This document shows, piece by piece, positions 17,174 through 25,955 of a DNA stretch of 64,000 nt. The position numbers and the translations under genes are program-made. The stretch is from Cellvibrionaceae bacterium (GTDB taxonomy: Bacteria; Pseudomonadota; Gammaproteobacteria; Pseudomonadales; Cellvibrionaceae). The number at the start of each line of letters is the position of its first letter. Position 1 is the first letter of the stretch. Below the pieces are notes generated by a model, which was not told where the DNA came from, ran no database searches, and worked only from the letters and a program-made list of their open reading frames with translations. The DNA is taken from contig JAOXRT010000131.1 of assembly GCA_025800365.1 (NCBI GenBank), positions 59,428 to 123,427 of the forward strand. Direction: 5' to 3'.

Positions 17174-18526
17174 TTAACAAAGTTCTTTCACTATTGAGAG
17201 CAGTTCGTCTTTTGATTCAGCGATGCTTTCAACGGCTTCTTCGATTTGTTCTCGAGATAAGTGCAGCTCTTTTAATAGGCTGTCCTCAACCGGCAAGTTG
17301 GGGCCGTGGATAAGATTCTGTTTACACAGCATGGCTCTAGCGACATACACCAATTGAGCGTAAACAATTTGCTCATCTTCGGCCTGTGGCATGCCTTGTA
17401 AGCGTAAAGCAGCGACCACCTCAGGTGGCATATTCCATAGATCCATCAGCCAAGAGCTCAACTGATCGCGGCTGATTTTTAGCACGTGACGGTCAACGGC
17501 TTGATAAGGAATGTGTGGGTTAGCTTCTTGCAGGCGGCAAATGTCGCTGTAGTGAGGTGAAAATACTTCAGCCATTACCAGTGTGCCAAAGTTGCTGAGC
17601 AATCCTGACAAATAAGACATGCCAAAGCCAGGGCGATGCTCTCTAGGGATCTTGGTGACTAAGGCCTCAACCATGGCGGCGGTAAATACCGATTGATGCC
17701 AATAATGAGTAGAGCCGGCAGGCCCTTCTTGAGGCATGTTTAAGGTTTTTCCGAGTGCAAGGCCAAGTGCTAGGTTTAGCACCATGTCAAAGCCTAAAAC
17801 CCTGACAATGGCATCGTGAATCGATTTAATTTTGCCGGGCGCTGAGTAGTAGGGGGAGCTGGCCCAGCTGACCACCTGTGCCGCTAAGCTTGGGTCCATC
17901 TCGACGATACTGGCTAGATCGGAGATGTCGGCATTGGGGTCTACCCGTAAATTGATAATGCGTTGTGCTGTTTCAGGCAGCGAAGGCAGTTCAAGTGTTT
18001 CTTCTAAACGTTGTTCGATGCGTCGCTTGGTAAAAGATTGCACGGATTGGGTAATGGCCGCTGCATCATCGACTAGAGCATCTGCGCTTATCGGCAAGCT
18101 AATATCGCCAATTTCGGCATCGTTCATGGCCAATTTGAAATCGGAGGTGCTGACGGCCAAAACTTCACCTAGGCTGCCAGAAGCTAGTAATAGCTGATCG
18201 GTTTGCAACAAGCTGGCATCCACGATGGTGGGCATTCCGGCGAGCTTTGGCAGTGCTGGAATATTTTGCAGCTTGTATTTATCGAACAGTAGCTGCAGGT
18301 CTTTTTGCTTGGTCGCGCGTAGATCTCTACCTAATATTTCATTGACGAGGCGAAGGTCTAACAATCGATCGGCGGGCAGGAGTGCCTGCAGTTGGCCAAG
18401 ATTATCCTGCAAGATAGTGGCTCGCACGCGGCGACCGCTACCCGGGGGGAATTTGGCGCTAGCAATTTGATAGCCGATATTTTGAGTGTCCAGTTGTTCC
18501 ATAACACTGGTAGGTACGCTAGACAA
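17174..18526 (-). CDS. YbaK/aminoacyl-tRNA deacylase-like domain fused to HDOD domain
   Basis: A 450-residue two-part protein. Residues 1 to about 155 resemble the YbaK/ProX editing fold (MEQLDTQNIGYQ, LLPADRLLDL, GMPTIVDASLL, LLASGSLGEVLAVS). The rest is an HDOD domain (about 175-400), starting LEETLELPSLPETAQRIINL and containing DPSLAAQVVSWASSPYYS. HDOD is an HD-type fold, usually without catalytic residues, found in bacterial signalling proteins. The same fusion lies beside recG in Pseudomonas as I recall, so this is an ancestral neighbour, not an insertion. Function unknown. Signal-transduction scaffolding is more likely than tRNA editing. Confidence 0.8.
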   Translation of the reverse strand: MSSVPTSVMEQLDTQNIGYQIASAKFPPGSGRRVRATILQDNLGQLQALLPADRLLDLRLVNEILGRDLRATKQKDLQLLFDKYKLQNIPALPKLAGMPTIVDASLLQTDQLLLASGSLGEVLAVSTSDFKLAMNDAEIGDISLPISADALVDDAAAITQSVQSFTKRRIEQRLEETLELPSLPETAQRIINLRVDPNADISDLASIVEMDPSLAAQVVSWASSPYYSAPGKIKSIHDAIVRVLGFDMVLNLALGLALGKTLNMPQEGPAGSTHYWHQSVFTAAMVEALVTKIPREHRPGFGMSYLSGLLSNFGTLVMAEVFSPHYSDICRLQEANPHIPYQAVDRHVLKISRDQLSSWLMDLWNMPPEVVAALRLQGMPQAEDEQIVYAQLVYVARAMLCKQNLIHGPNLPVEDSLLKELHLSREQIEEAVESIAESKDELLSIVKELC

Positions 18527-18601
18527 TCTGACCTCCTTACGTCGTTGTGCAAAGCTGGCTTAGCAACGCATAGCCTGTCTTAAGATTTCGGCCTAAGTCC
18601 C

Positions 18602-20683
18602 TTAAACCTGAGCATATTCTTCAACTTGGCCTAACCAGCGTTGAATAATGGGATCTATCAGCTCGGGGTGCTCGGCGCTAATGTCCCTGGCTGTGTCGCG
18701 AATTCTCTTAATTAAGTTAGCATCTCGTTGCAAATCTGCCAGTTTAAACTGCATCTCGCCGGTCTGTTTTGTGCCGAGAACTTCACCCGGGCCCCTTAAC
18801 TCCAAATCACGCTCTGCTATCTTAAAGCCATCATTGGTTTCGCGCATAGCGCTGAGTCGTGCGCGGCCATATTCTGAAAGTGGTTGCCCATACAACAGTA
18901 CACAGTGGCTGGCTGTGCTACCACGGCCAACTCGGCCGCGCAGCTGGTGCAATTGGGCCAAACCGAGGCGCTCTGGGTTTTCAATGATCATTAGGCTGGC
19001 ATTGGGAACATCAACACCCACCTCAATTACAGTAGTGGCGACCAGCACTTTAATCTCTCCAGCTTTGAACTGAGCCATTACCGTTTCTTTCTCGCTAGGT
19101 TTTAGGCGGCCATGAATAAGCCCGACGGCTAAACCACTGAGTTGCTGCTGAAGATCATTGGCAGTAACTTCCGCGGCCTGTGCTTCTAGGGCTTCTGACT
19201 CTTCGATTAAGGTGCACACCCAATAGGCTTGTCGCCCTTCTGAACATGCGGCTTTGACTCGGTCGATCACTTGCTGGCGTCGCTCGTTGGCTACCAGTGC
19301 TGTGCTGACTGGGCTGCGCCCGGGCGGCAGCTCATCAATCACCGAGATATCGAGATCGGCGTATGCGCTCATGGCCAAGGTTCGTGGTATCGGAGTTGCG
19401 GTCATCACCAGCTGATGGGGACGGCCTATGCCATGTTGCCCCTTGGCTCTTAAGGCCATGCGCTGATGCACGCCAAAGCGGTGTTGCTCGTCAATAATCA
19501 CCAGGCCTAAGTCCGCAAATTCGACCTCATTCTGGAACAGTGCATGGGTCCCGACAATGAGTTGGTTTTCTCCGCTTATTGTTGCGGCTAGCTGTTCTTT
19601 GCGGGTGCTGGCCTTCTGCTTACCATTCAGGTGCCCTACTGTTACCCCTAAAGGTTCGAACCAATGGCTAAAGTTTTGCCGATGCTGCTCGGCTAAGATT
19701 TCCGTCGGTGCCATGAGAGCAACTTGGTAGCCATTTGCAATTGCTTGCAGAGCCGCTGCCGCTGCAACCAAGGTTTTACCCGAGCCAACATCACCTTGCA
19801 CTAAGCGAAGCATTGGCACGGGTTTATTAATGTCGTGGCTGATCTCTTGAATTACACGCTCTTGTGCACCGGTTGGCTCAAAGCTGAGGCTGCTTAGGAA
19901 GCGTTCATGGCTTAATTCGTTGTCAGGGAGTCTTGGGGCTTGGCTAGCTTGAATCTTGTCTCGTACGCGCAGCAGGCTTAGGTTATGAGCGAGTAGCTCT
20001 TCAAAGGCAAGACGTTGCTGGTAAGGATGCAAGCCGTCCATGAGTAAATCTACGGCGGCGTCTACCGGCGGCTGGTGCAAATATCGAAGCGCTTCGGCTA
20101 AGCTAATATCGGCATTGCTGCTTGGTAATAGCTCGGGCACATTCTGTTTATTTACTTGCGGTAATAGCTGGCTGATTAGGCCTCTTAATCGAGATTGGGT
20201 AATACCTTCGCCAACCGGGTAAACCGGGGTTAGGCTATCGGGCAATACGAGTTGAGACTGCTCATCGTAGAACTCGTACTCAGGGTGATACATCTCTAAC
20301 CCCGAGGAGCCTCGGCGTGCTTCACCATAGCAGCGTACATGGCTTCCGGGGGTTAGCTTAGCCTTTTGGCTGCCCGAGAAATGATAGAAGCGCAGGGTTA
20401 ATGTGCCGGTGCCGTCTTGCAAGCGGCACATTAGGCTGCGTCGCCGCCCATAGACTACGTCGCTGGCTTTGATAATGCCTTGAATTACAGCGTTCTGGCC
20501 AGGTTGAAGGGCTCCGATCGGGGTGATTTTGGTGCGATCCAAATAGCGGCTGGGCAAATGGAACAGCAGATCTTGCAGGGTGTAGATATGCAGCCGGGCC
20601 AGTTTTTCGGCCAGCTGTTTGCCTACACCTTTTAGCGCCGTGATATGGATTTGGGCGAGGCTAGGTAAAGCCTTGTCACTCAT
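18602..20683 (-). CDS. recG: ATP-dependent DNA helicase RecG
   Basis: A 693-residue superfamily 2 helicase that drives regression of stalled replication forks and branch migration of Holliday junctions. The N-terminal wedge/OB region (about 1-230) is followed by helicase motifs I (GDVGSGKT), II (DEQH), III (TATPIP) and VI (QLRGRVGRG). The C-terminus includes the RDLELRGPGEVLGTKQTG block that identifies RecG. I chose the ATG at 20683 (MSDKALPSLAQ) preceded by GGAG; an upstream in-frame ATG would run into the oxyR coding region. It follows oxyR with five bases between oxyR's stop and this start. Confidence 0.97.
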   Translation of the reverse strand: MSDKALPSLAQIHITALKGVGKQLAEKLARLHIYTLQDLLFHLPSRYLDRTKITPIGALQPGQNAVIQGIIKASDVVYGRRRSLMCRLQDGTGTLTLRFYHFSGSQKAKLTPGSHVRCYGEARRGSSGLEMYHPEYEFYDEQSQLVLPDSLTPVYPVGEGITQSRLRGLISQLLPQVNKQNVPELLPSSNADISLAEALRYLHQPPVDAAVDLLMDGLHPYQQRLAFEELLAHNLSLLRVRDKIQASQAPRLPDNELSHERFLSSLSFEPTGAQERVIQEISHDINKPVPMLRLVQGDVGSGKTLVAAAAALQAIANGYQVALMAPTEILAEQHRQNFSHWFEPLGVTVGHLNGKQKASTRKEQLAATISGENQLIVGTHALFQNEVEFADLGLVIIDEQHRFGVHQRMALRAKGQHGIGRPHQLVMTATPIPRTLAMSAYADLDISVIDELPPGRSPVSTALVANERRQQVIDRVKAACSEGRQAYWVCTLIEESEALEAQAAEVTANDLQQQLSGLAVGLIHGRLKPSEKETVMAQFKAGEIKVLVATTVIEVGVDVPNASLMIIENPERLGLAQLHQLRGRVGRGSTASHCVLLYGQPLSEYGRARLSAMRETNDGFKIAERDLELRGPGEVLGTKQTGEMQFKLADLQRDANLIKRIRDTARDISAEHPELIDPIIQRWLGQVEEYAQV

Positions 20684-20688
20684 CGCGT

Positions 20689-21618
20689 TTAGCGCTCCAA
20701 AATTGTACAAATGCCATGACCATCACAGATGGCACTGCGCAAGGCGTCGATGGCTTGGTGGCGTGGAAAGCTGGCACGCCAAGCAAGCCCTACGGTCCTG
20801 GTGGGTGCTGGGTCGGCGAATGGTCTTGTGGTTAATACGCCGGGTGCATAATAGCTGGTCCCAGCCGCAGATTGCGGCAGTACAGTAATGCCTAGTCCAG
20901 AGGCAACCATATGACGTAAAGTTTCCAGCGAGCTACCTTCGGTGGCCGCTTGTAGAGTATTACTGCTGTTATCAAATTTGGCTTGTAAGTTGGGGCAAGC
21001 TTCCAATATTTGATCGCGGAAACAGTGGCCCTCGCCAAGCAATAAAACATTGTATTCGTCTAGGTCACTGGGCTCGATATGAGTCTTTTCGGTAAGTGGG
21101 TGGTCGGTAGGCAGCAGAACTTCGAATGGCTCGTCATAGAGCGCTTGAGTAACTACATCGGCCTCGGTAAAAGGTAGCGCTACGATGATGACATCTAATT
21201 CGCCATTACGTAAGCGATGGCGCAAGGTGGCGGTGTACCCTTCTTCGATATACAGCGGCATCTGCTTTGCGCTGCGCTGCAGCTCGGGAATAAAGTGCGG
21301 GAATAGATAGGGCCCGATGGTAAAGATGGCGCCAATCTTTAGTGGGCTGGCCAACTGATCTTTGCCGGCTGTAGCAAGATCTTTAATGGCCGCGGTTTGC
21401 TCAAGGGCTATTTGTGCCTGGGCGACGATTTTCTCACCCAGAGGTGTTGGGTGGACTCGGGTCTTGCTGCGCTCAAACAAGGCGACATCTAACTCTTCTT
21501 CAAGTTTCTTTACTGCGATACTCAAGGTGGGTTGTGATACAAAGCAGCGTTCGGCAGCGCGCCCGAAGTGTTCTTCTTGCGCTAAGGTCACAATGTAGCG
21601 AAGCTCAGTTAAAGTCAT
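20689..21618 (-). CDS. oxyR: Hydrogen peroxide sensor and LysR-type regulator OxyR
   Basis: A 309-residue LysR-family regulator. The start MTLTELRYIVTLAQE is that of OxyR; an in-frame codon six residues earlier is less likely. The winged helix-turn-helix (about 1-60) is followed by the LysR substrate domain. The redox cysteines are at exactly 199 and 208 (GHCFRDQILEAC), the E. coli numbering, so disulfide switching by H2O2 should work. OxyR activates catalase, peroxiredoxin and thioredoxin-type genes. None of those is adjacent; recG follows in the same direction. The di-haem peroxidase operon at 54 kb could be a target, but no site was identified there. Confidence 0.96.
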   Translation of the reverse strand: MTLTELRYIVTLAQEEHFGRAAERCFVSQPTLSIAVKKLEEELDVALFERSKTRVHPTPLGEKIVAQAQIALEQTAAIKDLATAGKDQLASPLKIGAIFTIGPYLFPHFIPELQRSAKQMPLYIEEGYTATLRHRLRNGELDVIIVALPFTEADVVTQALYDEPFEVLLPTDHPLTEKTHIEPSDLDEYNVLLLGEGHCFRDQILEACPNLQAKFDNSSNTLQAATEGSSLETLRHMVASGLGITVLPQSAAGTSYYAPGVLTTRPFADPAPTRTVGLAWRASFPRHQAIDALRSAICDGHGICTILER

Positions 21619-21660
21619 GATTAAATCTCGCAGCAAACAAATAGATGATTTAGAATTTAA

Positions 21661-21684
21661 CTATTAATGGTTTAAAGTCAATAG
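21661..21684. promoter_or_regulatory. Inverted repeat between oxyR and the divergent SDR gene
   Basis: CTATT and AATAG face each other across 14 bases, inside a wider nine-base inverted repeat (GATGATTTA at 21644, TAAATCATC at 21692). LysR regulators commonly bind such elements in divergent promoters, and OxyR is autoregulated. The spacing does not match the classical ATAG-N7-CTAT OxyR array, so this is only a candidate. Confidence 0.3.
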
Positions 21685-21728
21685 CTTTGTTTAAATCATC
21701 CAGTTGATTCTGCATTCTTGGAACTAAA

Positions 21729-22598
21729 ATGAAAGAAACTCCTGAGCCTATTCGCCTCGCCGTGCTTGGCTGTGGCGATATCGGTCTACGTCTCATCAAT
21801 AATCTGCAAGGCCAAGCCCGTGGTTATGCTTTTAGCCGCAGCCCAAAGAATTTACCTGATGGCTTTGAGTGGCATCAGGCTGATGCTGGAGATATACATA
21901 GCTATGGACAGCACCTTGCAGCGCTTGATGTGCTGCTAATCACGCTTACCCCAGCAGATCGAGGTGATGAAGCTTATCGCCTGGCCTATGTCGAACCTAT
22001 ACGCCAATTGGTGGAATATGCATCGACTCTTGATCGATGTCCGCTGCTGTTGTTTGTTTCGAGTACTGCCGTTTACGGGCAAGATGAAACAGCAACACTG
22101 GATGACGATTCAGTGGCTGTGCCTACAAGGTATAACGGTATACGAATGTTGGAGTCAGAGAATTTATTGGCGAGCAGTGGTTTGCCTCACTGTTGTGTGC
22201 GCTTTTCGGGCATTTATGGCCTAGAGCGCAAGCGCTTATTCTCAAAACTCGTGCAAGAAGTACGCGAAGAGAAAAATTACATCGATAATGATGCACACTG
22301 GGGGAACCGTATTCATATCGAAGACTGTGTGGCAGTGCTAGAGCATGTAATAAAGATGCCGAACGCGCAGCGTGAAGCCATGTATTTGGCGAGTGATACC
22401 GAGCCATCTTTGCGTGGCGAGATTAAGAGCTATTTAGCGTCCTTATTACCCTCAGAGTTGCCGGCGAGATACAGTTGCAATTCGGCCACAGGTAAAAAAC
22501 TCTTTCCAAAACGCTTATTAGCCTCGTCATATGAGTTTAAATACCCGAGCTATCGCGAGGGTTATCAAGCTCAGCTTGAAGAGTACTTGGCACCTTAA
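21729..22598 (+). CDS. NAD(P)-dependent epimerase/SDR-family protein (YeeZ-like)
   Basis: A 289-residue Rossmann-fold protein. The nucleotide-binding motif GCGDIGLRL is near the N-terminus. Extended-SDR features follow: the Ser region LFVSSTAVYGQ, RYNGIRMLESENLL in the position of the usual YxxxK helix, and VRFSGIYGL. The pattern matches the atypical SDR/YeeZ group, whose substrate is not known. Soluble, no signal peptide. It diverges from oxyR and is followed after 33 bases by a DUF418 gene on the same strand. The specific reaction cannot be told from the sequence. Confidence 0.8.
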   Translation: MKETPEPIRLAVLGCGDIGLRLINNLQGQARGYAFSRSPKNLPDGFEWHQADAGDIHSYGQHLAALDVLLITLTPADRGDEAYRLAYVEPIRQLVEYASTLDRCPLLLFVSSTAVYGQDETATLDDDSVAVPTRYNGIRMLESENLLASSGLPHCCVRFSGIYGLERKRLFSKLVQEVREEKNYIDNDAHWGNRIHIEDCVAVLEHVIKMPNAQREAMYLASDTEPSLRGEIKSYLASLLPSELPARYSCNSATGKKLFPKRLLASSYEFKYPSYREGYQAQLEEYLAP

Positions 22599-22631
22599 AA
22601 AACTAAGCCCACATCTAAAAAGGAAGTTTTA

Positions 22632-23867
22632 GTGAGTAATAGCATTCGCCTGAGTGAAAGAATAAGCAGTATCGATACTATTCGAGGTTTTGCCTTACTA
22701 GGTCTTTTGACAATGAACCTAGTGGGCATGTCGATGCCGATGGCTGCGTATTTAAGCCCTCTGGCTTTTCGGGCGGACGAGCCGCTCAATGATGTTATCT
22801 TTTCGGTGTTTTTTATTTTTGCTGACCAAAAATTTATGGGAATGTTCTCGCTATTATTTGGGGCGAGCATTTTGCTGCTGATTGAAAGGTTACAGGCGAA
22901 GGGCGAAAAAACGCTGGGATTACACTATCGCCGCAACTTTGTATTGCTATTGATTGGCTTATTGCATGCCGCTTTTTTGTGGGAAGGCGATGTGCTCATG
23001 ATTTATGGCTTTTGTGCTCTATTGCTCTACCCCTTGCATAAGAGCTCCCCCTGGGTGTTGGCCACCATTGCTTTTGTTTTACTGGCTGCGGCGGGCTATA
23101 GCGCAGGGGGCATAGATGAAACAATGACGCATATGGATGCTGAAGCGCTGGCTAATATTAAAGCCTACCTTCAGCCTACTGCGGAGGCTATTGCCGAGCT
23201 TAAACAGAATTACTCGGGAAGCTTTCAGGAAGTTTTAGATTTTCGCTTAGGCTTAGAGGAAGAAGACGAGGCAGGCACTATAGAAATTGATTTGATCATT
23301 GTGCTTTCTAGCTTTTATCGCGCACTTGGCATGATGTGCCTTGGGATGGCGCTTTATAAATGGCAGTATTTGCAAGGCAAATTGGCGCTGGCTATCTATA
23401 AAAAAGTATCTATAGCCGGGATGGCTGTTGGTTTGCCTTTGGCCTTAATGGCTTGGTACTTAGGGCAATCAACGTCATGGAGTGTGGAAAGTTACTTTGC
23501 CTATTGGGGCATTATGCCGCTCAATATTTTGGCTTCAGTCGCTTTGGTGATGGCTTATGTTTCGGTAATTATCTTGTTGTGTCGTTATCAATGGGCTATG
23601 CCTTTTCAAAAGAAGGTTCAGGCGTTGGGTCAAACCGCTTTAAGCAATTACTTACTGCAGTCTTTAATTGGGACCACGATAATGTACGGCTATGGTTTCG
23701 GCATGTGGGGTGAGCTTGCTCGTTGGCAGTTGGTATTGCTGATGTTGGCAATTTGGTCGCTACAACTTTATTTGGCGCCGTTATGGTTGCGTTACTTCCG
23801 CCAAGGCCCAGTGGAATATATTTGGCGATGCTTGAGTTATCTATCACTGCCAGCAATACGCCGATAA
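22632..23867 (+). CDS. DUF418 integral membrane protein (YeiB-like)
   Basis: A 411-residue polytopic membrane protein with about ten predicted helices. The N-terminal signature RISSIDTIRGFALLGLLTMN and the C-terminal LGQTALSNYLLQSLIGT...YGFG are the DUF418/YeiB landmarks. The family is related to acyltransferase-3-type membrane proteins, and a transport or envelope role is usually assumed without proof. The start is a GTG with AGGAAG upstream. It probably shares a transcript with the SDR gene and ends at a strong bidirectional terminator. Confidence 0.85.
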   Translation: MSNSIRLSERISSIDTIRGFALLGLLTMNLVGMSMPMAAYLSPLAFRADEPLNDVIFSVFFIFADQKFMGMFSLLFGASILLLIERLQAKGEKTLGLHYRRNFVLLLIGLLHAAFLWEGDVLMIYGFCALLLYPLHKSSPWVLATIAFVLLAAAGYSAGGIDETMTHMDAEALANIKAYLQPTAEAIAELKQNYSGSFQEVLDFRLGLEEEDEAGTIEIDLIIVLSSFYRALGMMCLGMALYKWQYLQGKLALAIYKKVSIAGMAVGLPLALMAWYLGQSTSWSVESYFAYWGIMPLNILASVALVMAYVSVIILLCRYQWAMPFQKKVQALGQTALSNYLLQSLIGTTIMYGYGFGMWGELARWQLVLLMLAIWSLQLYLAPLWLRYFRQGPVEYIWRCLSYLSLPAIRR

Positions 23868-23874
23868 ATCATTT

Positions 23875-23913
23875 TTCAAGCTTGGCGGATTCATCGATCC
23901 GACCAAGCTTGAA
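23875..23913. terminator. Bidirectional terminator between DUF418 gene and dioxygenase gene
   Basis: A long nearly perfect hairpin: TTCAAGCTTGG and CGGAT on one arm, ATCCG and CCAAGCTTGAA on the other, with one bulged base and a six-base loop. A T-run precedes it on the plus strand, giving a U-tract for the minus-strand gene. It sits in the gap between two convergent genes. Confidence 0.8.
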
Positions 23914-23975
23914 GGTTTATTAATATCGAAAATTTAATCGGGTTGTTAGTTGATAGCTATTTAGTTAATAGCCAC

Positions 23976-24809
23976 TTAGTTGATAACGACGCGGTGCAAA
24001 ATTCTTTCATGCCCTTCGTAGCCGCCATTAGCTTTGTGTAATACGGACCGGTTGTCCCACATAACTAACATACCCGCTTCCCACTCATGGCTATACTGAA
24101 ATTCTGCTCGAGTTTGCCAGTTATATAAATCTTCCATGAGTTTTTGCTCTTCTTCTGGGCTAGTATCTTCGATTCCCACAATGTAGCCAAAGATAGTACC
24201 GAATACTCCTTCTTTGCCGCTTTCTGGATGCTTACGGATTATGGGGTGAGTTTCAACATCATAGGCATCTTCGGAATAGAGGATCTTCATCCCGCGCTTG
24301 GCATCTTTTTCACGTTCGCCATATAAGCCATCTGGAGCATAAGCCAACTTAGCGGAATGCTGAGCGATCTTACCTTCCAGGCGCTCACGCAAATCGGCTG
24401 GCATCTCCTCTAGCACCTTATGCAGATTAATGAAGTCCGTATTGCCACCAACTGGCGGGATTTTCAAACCGTACAAAATAGTGCCTGCTGGGGGTTCGGC
24501 GCGAAAGCTCCAATCGCTGTGCCAGGCATCAGCAAAAATAGGCGTGGTTTCGTCAGCGGCTCGGCGCAATTCTGCGACATATTTGCGCCCTTCGATGGGA
24601 GGGAAGTAAGGGTCGCCTGCAAAGCTACCAAAATATTGGCTAAAGCGTTCTAAATCGTCATCGCTAAGTTCTTGCTGGGGAAATACAAGGACATGATGCT
24701 CTAACCAGGCAGCCCTAAGTTGCTCGACTTGTTCTTGGCTTAATTCTTGGCTGAGGTCCACCCCTTCTACGCTTGCTCCACAAGCGCCATTGGATTTAGT
24801 GATCTTCAT
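23976..24809 (-). CDS. TauD/TfdA-family 2-oxoglutarate/Fe(II) dioxygenase
   Basis: A 277-residue soluble oxygenase. The facial triad is visible: HSD in the segment AWHSDWSF, and the distal His in the terminal RILHRVVIN, with the conserved Arg for 2-oxoglutarate nearby. PPVGGNTDF is the usual TauD/TfdA core. It couples oxidative decarboxylation of 2-oxoglutarate to hydroxylation of an unknown substrate (taurine, sulfonates, phenoxy acids and others are known in the family). It diverges from an AraC-type regulator with direct repeats between them, which suggests specific induction. There is no ssu/tau transporter nearby to fix the substrate. Confidence 0.88.
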   Translation of the reverse strand: MKITKSNGACGASVEGVDLSQELSQEQVEQLRAAWLEHHVLVFPQQELSDDDLERFSQYFGSFAGDPYFPPIEGRKYVAELRRAADETTPIFADAWHSDWSFRAEPPAGTILYGLKIPPVGGNTDFINLHKVLEEMPADLRERLEGKIAQHSAKLAYAPDGLYGEREKDAKRGMKILYSEDAYDVETHPIIRKHPESGKEGVFGTIFGYIVGIEDTSPEEEQKLMEDLYNWQTRAEFQYSHEWEAGMLVMWDNRSVLHKANGGYEGHERILHRVVIN

Positions 24810-24870
24810 GCTTGCTCCTGTTTATTGTTATTAAGTGGGTTCTATTGTTGCCAAAAAATCTCGAAATGCC

Positions 24871-24897
24871 ATTGACAGCGGATGTACATAATTGACA
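24871..24897. promoter_or_regulatory. Direct repeat ATTGACA x2, probable AraC-type operator
   Basis: ATTGACA occurs at 24871-24877 and again at 24891-24897, a 20-base period (two helical turns), in the 141-base divergent gap. AraC-family proteins carry two helix-turn-helix motifs and often bind direct repeats with about this period. The location fits control of the dioxygenase gene, autoregulation, or both. The second repeat also resembles a -35 box. Confidence 0.5.
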
Positions 24898-24950
24898 CTT
24901 TGCGACTAAAATAAAGGCGCAATCGGTAGTCTTTGCTTAAAGGTGAATCA

Positions 24951-25955
24951 ATGCGACATTCCCATATCAACAGTTTATGGATTAAGGGCATATTGGCGAG
25001 CTTCAAGCAGCTTGGGCTCCCTATGGCCAAGCTGCTTGATGGCCTGTACCCAGAAGGACGCCTGCCTGAAGATCAACTAGGTGCGCTGGAATTGGGCGCA
25101 GCGCGCACGCTGTGGCACCGGGCTGAGGAGCTATCAGCCAAGCAATGTTTAGGTGTACATATTGGTATGTTACAAAATCTTAGGGCCAGCGGTGTGCTGA
25201 TGCCGATTTGTCTGCATAGTCCCACACCCCTAAAAGCTTTTGAACACATTGCCAAGTTCCAGGGCTTAATCAGTGATAACGGTGTATATCGTATAAGGAC
25301 AGAAACTGAGGCTGGTCTGATCTACTGTGACTACATCCCTAGCGCTCATAGTATTCCTCCAAATAGGCAGCAGTTGCTCTCGATTCTCACTGGAACCATC
25401 ATGCTGTTAAGAGCCATTAGTCCAGAAGATCCACTTGTGGCTATGAAGGTCCAAAAGGATCTGGCCTTGGAAGAAATAGCTGAGCTGCTAACCTTGGCTG
25501 TGCAATCAGCCGGCGAGTACTCCTGTCTCATCTTAAGTTTGGAGAAAATGAATTTAGCTATCGAAGGGCGCGATGAGCACCTCTACGAAATTAATTTGGC
25601 ATATGCCGAGGGGATGGTGAGAGCGAAGCTTGAAAGTCAGTCGATTAAAGAGCAAGTAAAGCAGCTTATCGAGCAGAAAGTTCCCGCTGAAGTTAGCCTT
25701 GAAGAAGTGGCGGAGAGGCTGGGAGTAAACAAGCGGGTGTTACAGCGTTCCTTAGCTGAGCAGGGTAGCAGTTTTAGAAAACTAAAAGAGAGTCTGCTTA
25801 AGGAAAAGGCGCTTGATCTATTAATAAACAAAAGACTCGAGATATCACTTATTACCCAAGAATTGGGTTACTCAGAAGTCAGTGCTTTTCAGCGTGCGTT
25901 TAAATCGTGGTTTGGTTCTAGCCCGAAGCAGTTTCGGGATACTGCTGTTATCTAA
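24951..25955 (+). CDS. AraC-family transcriptional regulator
   Basis: A 334-residue regulator of the OruR/ArgR-like type. The N-terminal ligand-binding-like domain (about 10-200: SFKQLGLPMAKLLDGLYPEGRLP... ) matches the Arabinose_bd-type group PF12625. The C-terminal double helix-turn-helix (about 235-330) is SLEEVAERLGVNKRVLQRSL followed by SLITQELGYSEVSAFQRAF and the signature FGSSPKQFR. I chose the ATG at 24951, with AAAGGTG nine bases upstream, over an in-frame TTG 18 bases earlier. It is divergent from the dioxygenase, which it probably regulates. The stop overlaps the convergent peptidase stop by two bases. Confidence 0.9.
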   Translation: MRHSHINSLWIKGILASFKQLGLPMAKLLDGLYPEGRLPEDQLGALELGAARTLWHRAEELSAKQCLGVHIGMLQNLRASGVLMPICLHSPTPLKAFEHIAKFQGLISDNGVYRIRTETEAGLIYCDYIPSAHSIPPNRQQLLSILTGTIMLLRAISPEDPLVAMKVQKDLALEEIAELLTLAVQSAGEYSCLILSLEKMNLAIEGRDEHLYEINLAYAEGMVRAKLESQSIKEQVKQLIEQKVPAEVSLEEVAERLGVNKRVLQRSLAEQGSSFRKLKESLLKEKALDLLINKRLEISLITQELGYSEVSAFQRAFKSWFGSSPKQFRDTAVI

